From Bacteroidota bacterium (GTDB lineage Bacteria > Bacteroidota > Bacteroidia > Chitinophagales > Chitinophagaceae), in NCBI GenBank assembly GCA_023390215.1, contig JAEWDG010000070.1, forward strand, positions 1-5,473: a DNA stretch of 5,473 bases. The letters run 5' to 3'. The translations under genes and the position numbers were made by a program. Position 1 is the first letter of the stretch; each line of letters opens with the position of its first letter. This document shows, piece after piece, positions 1 to 5,473 of the stretch. The notes beneath the pieces were generated by a model. It made no database searches and had not been told where the DNA came from. It saw only the letters and a list, made by a program, of their open reading frames with translations.

Positions 1-173
1 ATTCCAGACCAGGCGCTGTCCAGTAAAATGTTGAAGGCATTGGAGAAAAACGATAAAAGAATAATCCCGATTGACAGGTAAACAAATATCAGTTTGTGAA
101 GGGAAAGAAACAATAACAAAAACAGGAGAGTCAGCGCAAGAATGGAATCCTTATTTGTCCTGCTTCTATTCAT
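1..173 (-). CDS. SxtJ-like small membrane protein, partial (N-terminal 57 codons)
   Basis: This reading frame is open from an ATG at 173 to the window edge, so the C-terminus is missing. The visible part starts MNRSRTNKDS and then has two hydrophobic segments, about residues 11-25 and 28-43, separated by a short LHK turn. A more polar stretch follows (SNAFNILLDSAWSG). Two closely packed helices near the N-terminus, followed by a Trp-containing segment, is the layout of the SxtJ-family membrane proteins found beside carbamoyltransferases. The start lies 3 bases after the stop of the DUF5989 gene, which is itself a usual companion of SxtJ proteins. The family call therefore rests on both layout and neighbours. 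The molecular function of SxtJ is unknown, and a role in the membrane beside the carbamoyltransferase is inference. It could be another small membrane protein, since only about half of a typical SxtJ length is visible. Confidence 0.68.
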   Translation of the reverse strand, partial: MNRSRTNKDSILALTLLFLLLFLSLHKLIFVYLSIGIILLSFFSNAFNILLDSAWSG

Positions 174-176
174 AGT

Positions 177-329
177 TTAGAAAAGCGAATAAATGAATGG
201 TCCTAAAGCGGAAGATCCCCCCGCGACCAGTAGCACACCGATCAACAAGATGACCACTACCAACGGAACCAGCCACCATTTTTTTTGTTGCCTGAGATAG
301 CTCCAGAAATCAAGAAGAAATTCCTTCAT
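177..329 (-). CDS. DUF5989 family single-span membrane microprotein (SxtK-like)
   Basis: A 50-residue protein starts with ATG at 329 and ends with TAA at 177-179. It begins MKEFLLDFWSYLRQQKKWW, continues with a hydrophobic helix (about residues 20-37), and ends GGSSALGPFIYSLF. The amphipathic start, the KKWW motif before the helix, the SSALxPFIY pattern and the aromatic C-terminus are the hallmarks of DUF5989. These proteins of about 50 residues are repeatedly found next to NodU/CmcH carbamoyltransferases and SxtJ-like proteins, and are comparable to SxtK of the saxitoxin cluster. It probably sits in the inner membrane with a cytoplasmic N-terminus, given the Lys and Arg residues before the helix. 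It lies 6 bases after the SGNH gene and 3 bases before the SxtJ-like gene, so it belongs to the same transcript. Its biochemical role is not known; a scaffold or membrane recruiter for the carbamoyltransferase would be a guess. It is easily missed because of its size. Confidence 0.85.
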   Translation of the reverse strand: MKEFLLDFWSYLRQQKKWWLVPLVVVILLIGVLLVAGGSSALGPFIYSLF

Positions 330-335
330 TTACCG

Positions 336-1436
336 CTAATTGCGGAGCAAATTTAAGACTTTTTGCGCGGCTAATTTATTCGCTTTTTCATTCCAGTGGC
401 CATCACATTCGAGGTAAAGGGAAGCAGGATCTTCGCCCGCGGCCTTATATGTTTCCAATAAATCCAGGTAATTCAAACCGAGCATTTTACAAATCTCCCG
501 CATTGCTTCCGGTAATGGCGGAGCAGCATTTTCCGACCGATCAAAATCCTGCCTGACAGGTATTGTAATTACATAAACCTTCCTGTTACCTGCAATGGAC
601 TTAATCTGCGTCAGTACATAAGTCAATTTTTCAATTTGTGCAGAAGTATAATCGAAATAACCAGAATATCTGGACATCTGAGCGGGCCGGGCGTTGATTG
701 CGGCTAGGTAGTGATAGAGATTGTACCAATACGTAAAAGATTTCAGAAAGCGCCTCCGCTTTTCAGCAGAAGAATTTTGCAAACGGAAATATCCTTCCTT
801 GTTGAATGTTGATTTGTATAAGCTGTCCGCTCTGTACATCAAATTATAGTTTGGATAGCTTCCAACCAGGTAAGGCTGATAGTGAATGAAACCATCATTT
901 TCATGAAAGCTGGTATCATCTTCCGCGAAATCATTAAATGGAAGAATACCAATGATCACTGCATTATGCGAAAAATCAGAAGCGAGCCTTTGATAAACCA
1001 ACATTTCCTGCGTGGGCGTAAAATAGCCGCAGGAAAAATTCATGACAGGCTTATGCAAAAGCGATTGAAGCTGGTTGGAAAACCTTTGGGAAGTATCTAA
1101 TCCATACCCTTCCATAAAAGAATCTCCTAAAAGCACGATCCTGTTTGTATCGCCCACTCTTTGGCGTTCCTGATCCCTGGCGCCATAACTGTTCGTTGTG
1201 TATTCAACATTGAAACATGATCTGGTTTCAACATGTTTCTCTGGATAATGCCACATTCCCCAATCTTTGTTGATCTCAGCAAAAGGGAAATCGTACTTAT
1301 TATAGGTTGATGAATAATGAAAATCCGGACGCGGAGCAGATTTGAATTTGAATTTCATAAACAGGAAACACACGAGTTCGATACAGACATAGGTAACGAA
1401 CAGCATAAATAATAAGTTTCCGGCTTTTTTAATCAT
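336..1436 (-). CDS. Membrane-anchored SGNH/GDSL hydrolase-like protein
   Basis: From the ATG at 1436 this is a 366-residue protein. It starts MIKKAGN and has one hydrophobic segment at about residues 6-27, followed by basic residues (KFKFKS). This looks like an uncleaved signal anchor that places the catalytic domain outside the inner membrane. The SGNH blocks are visible: nucleophile motif GDSF with Ser106, a Gly in FSCGYF (about 137), PFND with Asn168, and DGHWN with Asp345 and His347 completing the triad. Family members are esterases, acetyl-xylan or peptidoglycan deacetylases, or acyl transferases; nothing here fixes the substrate. The start overlaps the carbamoyltransferase stop by 8 bases (ATGATTAA), indicating translational coupling. 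A TTG two codons upstream (1442) is an alternative start, but ATG is preferred. Its position between a carbamoyltransferase and the DUF5989/SxtJ pair suggests it modifies the same glycan or small molecule, which is inference. Confidence 0.85.
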   Translation of the reverse strand: MIKKAGNLLFMLFVTYVCIELVCFLFMKFKFKSAPRPDFHYSSTYNKYDFPFAEINKDWGMWHYPEKHVETRSCFNVEYTTNSYGARDQERQRVGDTNRIVLLGDSFMEGYGLDTSQRFSNQLQSLLHKPVMNFSCGYFTPTQEMLVYQRLASDFSHNAVIIGILPFNDFAEDDTSFHENDGFIHYQPYLVGSYPNYNLMYRADSLYKSTFNKEGYFRLQNSSAEKRRRFLKSFTYWYNLYHYLAAINARPAQMSRYSGYFDYTSAQIEKLTYVLTQIKSIAGNRKVYVITIPVRQDFDRSENAAPPLPEAMREICKMLGLNYLDLLETYKAAGEDPASLYLECDGHWNEKANKLAAQKVLNLLRN

Positions 1437-3282
1437 CTGCAAATTTTCTGTTGCTGAATTTTCCGATCAACGAAGAGGATTGGTCGGATTTGATGAGTAT
1501 AAAATCTCCGATAACCAAAACATCCATACCACTTCCCATAAAACAGGAGATCGCATCGCCGGGTGTACAAACGATAGGTTCTCCCCTCACATTAAAACTG
1601 GTGTTGATCAAAACCGGGCAACCTGTTAACTGATAAAACGCATCGAGTAAATTCCAGAACTTCTCATTACTTTGTCCCGAAACGGTTTGTATCCTCGCAG
1701 AATAATCCGCATGGGTAATTGCAGGAAGTGGTGATTTGGGAAAAGATAGTTTATCTTCTATTGAAAGTTGATCAAATTGTGCAGGCTTAGAAATTTTAGT
1801 TCGCAGCTCATGAACAAACAACATATATGGTGATGCTTCGTCAATACAGAACCAGTCCTTAGCAGATTCAATCTTTACAGCGGGTGCAAATGGCCGAAAC
1901 CCTTCCCTGAACTTTGTTTTAAGATTTAGGCGCTTCTGCATTTCCGTATTACGCGGATCTGCAAGGATAGACCTGTTACCCAGAGCGCGCGGACCAAATT
2001 CCATTCTTCCCTGGAACCATCCTGCAATATTTCCATCGGCAATCAATTTTGCAGTCTCGGTAAAAAGCTTCTCCTTTTCAGGTTTTATATAAATAATCCC
2101 CGATCTTTTTAATGTTTCCTCTATGCTTTCGCAGGAAAACCCGGGCCCAAGATAACTGTGCTTTAAAATTTCTTCTGATGATTTTATTGCTACCTGATTT
2201 CCAAAATAGATATACCATGCGGCCTGCGCTGCACCCAGCGCTCCACCGGCATCTCCTGCAGCGGGTTGCACAAAAATATTTTCAAATAAACCAGAATTCA
2301 AAATTTTTGAGTTAGCCACACAATTCAATGCTACCCCACCCGCAAGACAAAGATTCTTCGAACCGGTAATTTCCCTGGCATGCCTTGCAAGTTTTAAAAG
2401 AATCTCTTCTGTGATGTCCTGGATCGCCATTGCCAGATCTGCATGATGCTGTGCCAACTCATCTTTATCCGATCTCCTTGGAAAGCCGAATAATATTTCC
2501 CATTTTTCATCATCGACCATTCTGAAACCGGTAGCGTATGCGAAATATTTTTGATTCAGCCAGATAGATCCATCTTCATAAATCTTCAGGAGGTTATCAC
2601 GAATAATTTTTTTGAATCGCTCAACCTCATCTGAATCTCTGTTGCCAAATGGCGCAAGTCCCATCAATTTATATTCGCCGCTGTTCACCCTGAATCCCAG
2701 CCAATAAGTAAAAGCACTGTACAACAACCCGAGTGAATGAGGAAAGCCCTGCCTGCGTATTAGTGTTAACTGATTTGATTGAGCGTAAAAAATACTGGTA
2801 GTGGTCGACTCGCCAACAGCATCAACAACCAGTATGGCCGCTTCTTCAAAACCGGAAGAAAAATAGCTGCTGCAGGCATGAGACAGATGATGATCGGGAA
2901 ATAAAAATCGGATAGTTTTCACAGCCTCATCATCCAGCTCTCTCAGGTTCTCTCGGATCGACTTCTTTATGAAGAGTTTTTGCCGCGTCCAGATGGACAT
3001 GGATTTTATGAACGATAAAAGTCCCGCTGGTGCGAAAGCAAGATAGGTTTCAAGCAGCCTTTCGAATTTTATAAAAGGCTTTTCATAGAACGCGATTGCA
3101 GCTATATCTTTCAGTTCAATACCTGCTTCGTTTAAACAATATTTGACAGCGTTAATGGGAAATGCATCATCATGCTTAATGCGCGTAAATCTTTCTTCCT
3201 GTGCCGCTGCGATGATCTCACCATCGCGAATGATCGCTGCCGCAGAATCGTGGTAATAAGCCGAAATTCCGAGCAGGTACAT
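1429..3282 (-). CDS. O-carbamoyltransferase, NodU/CmcH (TobZ/SxtI-like) family
   Basis: This 617-residue protein has the full length of the family. It should transfer a carbamoyl group from carbamoyl phosphate, through a carbamoyl-adenylate, to a hydroxyl of a sugar or small molecule in the cytoplasm. The N-terminal Kae1-like domain (about 1-360) carries HDSAAA (11-16), EERFTRIKHD (29-38), the metal-site motif HHLSHA (His131 and His135), VVDAVGE (Asp154), GGVALN (315-320) and GDAGGALG (Asp344). The spacing of His131, His135 and Asp154 matches the iron ligands I recall for TobZ. The C-terminal YrdC-like domain (about 400-600) carries RMEFGPRALGNRS (426-438), HADYSARIQTV (524-534) and NTSFNVRGEP (560-569). 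No key residue appears lost. It starts 2 bases after the CarB-half gene, whose product type makes its co-substrate, and overlaps the SGNH gene by 8 bases. Relatives act on Nod factors, cephamycin, novobiocin, tobramycin and saxitoxin, but also on surface polysaccharides. The acceptor here is unknown. Confidence 0.95.
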   Translation of the reverse strand: MYLLGISAYYHDSAAAIIRDGEIIAAAQEERFTRIKHDDAFPINAVKYCLNEAGIELKDIAAIAFYEKPFIKFERLLETYLAFAPAGLLSFIKSMSIWTRQKLFIKKSIRENLRELDDEAVKTIRFLFPDHHLSHACSSYFSSGFEEAAILVVDAVGESTTTSIFYAQSNQLTLIRRQGFPHSLGLLYSAFTYWLGFRVNSGEYKLMGLAPFGNRDSDEVERFKKIIRDNLLKIYEDGSIWLNQKYFAYATGFRMVDDEKWEILFGFPRRSDKDELAQHHADLAMAIQDITEEILLKLARHAREITGSKNLCLAGGVALNCVANSKILNSGLFENIFVQPAAGDAGGALGAAQAAWYIYFGNQVAIKSSEEILKHSYLGPGFSCESIEETLKRSGIIYIKPEKEKLFTETAKLIADGNIAGWFQGRMEFGPRALGNRSILADPRNTEMQKRLNLKTKFREGFRPFAPAVKIESAKDWFCIDEASPYMLFVHELRTKISKPAQFDQLSIEDKLSFPKSPLPAITHADYSARIQTVSGQSNEKFWNLLDAFYQLTGCPVLINTSFNVRGEPIVCTPGDAISCFMGSGMDVLVIGDFILIKSDQSSSLIGKFSNRKFADD

Positions 3283-3284
3283 GA

Positions 3285-4925
3285 TTATTCAAATGTGCTG
3301 TAGAAATAAGGGGTCTTCGCTTCAAACTCTGCACTGCAGGTATCCACCATTTTGAATACGCGTGTAAGCCCTATCGCTTTTCTCCTTTCATAGATCTGCT
3401 GATCGGTTCCATCTTTCATGATTCTGCAGATCTGTTCATCACTGAACCCAAGTTGTTTTGCTTCGCGCAACAACGCGTCGGGTAAAGTAGCGAGATTGTG
3501 TTTCATGATCTCCTTCTCACAATCACATATTTTTTGTATCTGGTAAATAAACCAGCGGTCGATCCCCGTGCTTTCACAAATTCTGCGCACACTTGCACCG
3601 GCCATCAAAGCATCCTTAATTCTGAATATTCGGTCCCATTTCGGGATCTTGATATAGTCGATCAGTTCATCGGCATGCATCAGGCTTTTACCATAATAGC
3701 CTAGGCCGACTGCTTCGTTTTCCAAACTCTGACATGCTTTTTGAACCGCTTCGGCAAAACTTCTACCGATTCCCATCACTTCACCCACGCTCATCATCTG
3801 AAATCCCAGCGTGTCTTTCGCGCCTTTGAACTTATCGAAATTCCATCTTGGAATTTTTACGATCACGTAATCAAGTGCAGGTTCAAAATAGGCGGATGTA
3901 GATTTTGTAATCTGATTCTCGAGCTCATCCAGATTATAGCCTATCGCAAGTTTTGCGGCGATCTTCGCGATGGGGTAACCGGTTGCTTTACTCGCAAGAG
4001 CAGAGGAGCGGCTTACCCTCGGATTAATTTCCACCACAATAATTTCTTCGGTTTGCGGGTTCAGTGCAAACTGCACATTACATCCGCCGGCAAAATTTCC
4101 AAGATCCCGCATCATAGCCATCGCTGTGTTACGCATTTTCTGATACGCCGTATCGCTTAAGGTCATTGCGGGTGCAACAGTGATGGAATCTCCGGTATGT
4201 ACACCCATGGGATCAAAATTCTCCACGGTGCAGATGATCACGACATTATCTTTATTATCGCGAAGCAGTTCCAGTTCATATTCTTTCCAACCCAATACAG
4301 CTTTTTCTACCAGTACCTCATGAATGGGACTTGCTTTTAAACCATTGTTCAGCGCTTCATCCAGGTCATCTTTTGTAAAAACAATGCTTCCGCCTGTTCC
4401 ACCCAAAGTGAATGATGGCCGCAACACCAGCGGAAATCCAATCTGCTGCGCGAATTCTTTTCCTTCTAAAAATGAGTTTGCAATTTTTGCAGGACAAACA
4501 GGGATATTCATTTCGATCATCCAGTTGCGGAATTTTTCCCGGTCTTCCGCTTTATCTATGGCCTTAATATCAACGCCGATCAGGCGCACATTATACTTTT
4601 CCCATATACCCAGCTCATCTACTTCTTTACAAAGATTCAAGGCGGTTTGTCCACCCATGGTTGGGAGCACTGCGTCAATTTTATTTTCATCGAGAATCTT
4701 CTCAATGCTTTCAACAGTCAGGGGCAATAGGTAAACCTTATCAGCAATGAGTGGATCCGTCATGATGGTTGCCGGATTGCTGTTGATGAGAATTACTTCT
4801 ACACCCTCTTCGCGAAGACTTCTCGAGGCCTGTGTTCCGCTGTAATCAAATTCGCAGGCCTGGCCGATGATGATTGGACCTGAACCGATGATCAAAACTG
4901 ATTTTATAGTTGAATCTTTTGGCAT
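3285..4925 (-). CDS. carB: Carbamoyl-phosphate synthase large chain, N-terminal half only
   Basis: This 546-residue protein covers the first half of CarB, which is normally about 940-1070 residues. It contains the carboxyphosphate synthetase domain (1 to about 400, ATP-grasp) and the helical oligomerisation domain (about 401-546). It begins with the family signature GSGPIIIGQACEFDYSG (14-30). Residues corresponding to the E. coli active site are all present at the same numbers: Arg129, Arg169, His243 (GVHTGD), Gln285, Glu299 and Asn301 (EINPR). It ends ...PYFYSTFE followed by TAA, at the linker where the second synthetase half would begin. That half and the allosteric MGS-like domain are absent, and no carA glutaminase gene is visible. 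It is the first gene of the operon, 18 bases after the -7 promoter element and 2 bases before the carbamoyltransferase. It may be one piece of a split CPSase, a stand-alone carbamoyl-phosphate supplier, or an interrupted carB. The family is certain; the function of the half protein is not. Confidence 0.9.
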   Translation of the reverse strand: MPKDSTIKSVLIIGSGPIIIGQACEFDYSGTQASRSLREEGVEVILINSNPATIMTDPLIADKVYLLPLTVESIEKILDENKIDAVLPTMGGQTALNLCKEVDELGIWEKYNVRLIGVDIKAIDKAEDREKFRNWMIEMNIPVCPAKIANSFLEGKEFAQQIGFPLVLRPSFTLGGTGGSIVFTKDDLDEALNNGLKASPIHEVLVEKAVLGWKEYELELLRDNKDNVVIICTVENFDPMGVHTGDSITVAPAMTLSDTAYQKMRNTAMAMMRDLGNFAGGCNVQFALNPQTEEIIVVEINPRVSRSSALASKATGYPIAKIAAKLAIGYNLDELENQITKSTSAYFEPALDYVIVKIPRWNFDKFKGAKDTLGFQMMSVGEVMGIGRSFAEAVQKACQSLENEAVGLGYYGKSLMHADELIDYIKIPKWDRIFRIKDALMAGASVRRICESTGIDRWFIYQIQKICDCEKEIMKHNLATLPDALLREAKQLGFSDEQICRIMKDGTDQQIYERRKAIGLTRVFKMVDTCSAEFEAKTPYFYSTFE

Positions 4926-4942
4926 ATTGGGTTGATGGTGTA

Positions 4943-4973
4943 CAAAAGTAATTGCTAAAACGCGGGGGGCAAA
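4943..4973 (-). promoter_or_regulatory. Bacteroidota-type promoter of the carB-carbamoyltransferase operon
   Basis: On the minus strand the -33 element TTTG (4970-4973) is followed after exactly 19 bases by TACTTTTG (4943-4950). The latter is a full match to the Bacteroidota -7 consensus TAnnTTTG, and 19 bases lies within the known spacing. Transcription would start near 4937, giving a leader of only about 12 bases before the carB ATG at 4925. That leaves no room for a riboswitch or a pyrimidine attenuator downstream of the start. No Shine-Dalgarno sequence is seen, which is usual for this phylum. Confidence 0.72.
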
Positions 4974-5009
4974 ATCGGGCTTAGGCAGAAATTATGGAAC
5001 TTTGGCGGC

Positions 5010-5473
5010 ATGGTTCAATTCTGCTTGCTTCATCACAGGATCAGGGCATTCGCCTTTTTGGTTTTTTTTATTTCTTCTGCGGTTTGCAATGCACAGCAAT
5101 CGTTGATCGTTCCCCGCAATTATGAAAAAGGATATTTCATGTGGCCCGTTGACGCGAAGATCGGGCTGGCAGCCAATTTCGGCGAACTAAGACCGAATCA
5201 TTACCACATGGGTTTAGATTGCCGCACTGACCAGGTAGAAAACAAAAAGGTATTTGCAGCGGCTGATGGCTATATATCCAGGATAAAGATCGAACCTTTT
5301 GGATTTGGTCGCTCAATCAGCATCAATCATCCAAACGGGATGACAACATTATATGCGCATTTGAATGCATTTGATCCTAAGATCGAAGCCTACCTCAAAA
5401 AAAAACAGTACCAGCTTAAAACCTGGGAGCTCACGCTGGATATACCATCTGGTGAACTGCCTGTAGTAAAAGG
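5010..5473 (+). CDS. Secreted M23 family metallopeptidase, partial (N-terminal 154 codons)
   Basis: The frame opens with ATG at 5010 and is still open at the window edge, so the C-terminus is missing. The first residues are MVQFCLLHHRIR, then a hydrophobic core (about 12-25) and a likely signal peptidase I site CNA|QQ after residue 28. The Cys there does not fit a lipobox, because Val precedes it. The mature part contains the LytM/M23 zinc motif HxxxD in HMGLD (His66, Asp70), the FAAADGYI turn that follows it in the family, and YAHL (His117), which should be the second metal or catalytic His region. Members cut peptidoglycan cross-links or act as cell-wall factors in the periplasm. It is divergent from the carB operon with 84 bases between start codons, and nothing links it to carbamoylation. 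No other in-frame ATG lies upstream before the stop at 4956. An overlapping ATG at 4994 is in another frame. Confidence 0.88.
   Translation, partial: MVQFCLLHHRIRAFAFLVFFISSAVCNAQQSLIVPRNYEKGYFMWPVDAKIGLAANFGELRPNHYHMGLDCRTDQVENKKVFAAADGYISRIKIEPFGFGRSISINHPNGMTTLYAHLNAFDPKIEAYLKKKQYQLKTWELTLDIPSGELPVVK

Noticed and set aside
882..1100. Plus-strand open frame of 72 codons opposite the SGNH gene
   Set aside because: It lies fully inside a well-supported minus-strand gene and shows no protein-like features of its own.
3741..4160. Plus-strand open frame of 139 codons inside carB
   Set aside because: It is antisense to highly conserved CarB codons, and its translation has no recognisable domain or membrane pattern. 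It is a shadow of the real gene.
4324..4734. Plus-strand open frame of 136 codons inside carB
   Set aside because: It is antisense to the ATP-grasp region, rich in Ser, Arg and Pro as expected of a reverse-frame translation, and has no promoter or family resemblance.
4997..5004. GAACTTTG as a possible -7 promoter element for the M23 gene
   Set aside because: The first base differs from TAnnTTTG, there is no TTTG at the proper distance upstream, and transcription would begin at or after the start codon.
4994..5125. ATG at 4994 opening a short plus-strand frame before the M23 start
   Set aside because: It is in another frame and reaches a TGA near 5125 after about 43 codons. Only the frame from 5010 gives a signal peptide joined to M23 motifs.
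5397..5405. Run of nine A in the M23 gene, possible slippage or frameshift site
   Set aside because: It encodes three Lys codons in a frame that stays open before and after. The visible sequence gives no sign of a broken or programmed-shift gene.

Overview
The window looks like a chromosomal segment of a Bacteroidota bacterium. The evidence is a near-perfect Bacteroidota-type promoter (TTTG, 19 bases, TAnnTTTG) in front of the main operon, no clear Shine-Dalgarno sequences, and a CarB protein whose wording resembles CarB of the Chitinophagaceae and relatives. That last placement is an impression from memory, not a search.

Layout. Five closely spaced genes lie on the minus strand and are read from right to left. 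They are: (1) a half-length carbamoyl-phosphate synthase large chain, 3285-4925; (2) a full-length NodU/CmcH-type O-carbamoyltransferase, 1429-3282; (3) a membrane-anchored SGNH/GDSL hydrolase, 336-1436; (4) a 50-residue single-span DUF5989 protein, 177-329; (5) the start of a two-span membrane protein resembling the SxtJ family, 1-173, which runs off the left edge. Junctions are a 2-base gap, an 8-base overlap, a 6-base gap and a 3-base gap. This is almost certainly one operon, served by the promoter at 4943-4973. On the right, a secreted M23 metallopeptidase starts at 5010 on the plus strand and runs off the window. The 84-base space between the two divergent genes holds the operon promoter and little else.

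How the genes may work together. Carbamoyltransferases of this family move a carbamoyl group from carbamoyl phosphate onto a hydroxyl of a sugar, antibiotic or toxin. The DUF5989 and SxtJ-like proteins are recurrent partners of such enzymes and are known from the saxitoxin cluster (sxtI-sxtJ-sxtK). With the anchored SGNH enzyme they suggest a membrane-associated module that decorates a glycan or small molecule. The substrate cannot be read from this window.

The most unusual point is the first gene. It encodes only the N-terminal carboxyphosphate half of CarB plus the oligomerisation domain. All the active-site residues checked are present, and it stops exactly where the second synthetase half would begin, 2 bases before the carbamoyltransferase start. 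It may be a natural split CarB, a dedicated carbamoyl-phosphate supplier for the transferase, or a carB gene interrupted by insertion of the cassette. No C-terminal CarB half is present in the window.
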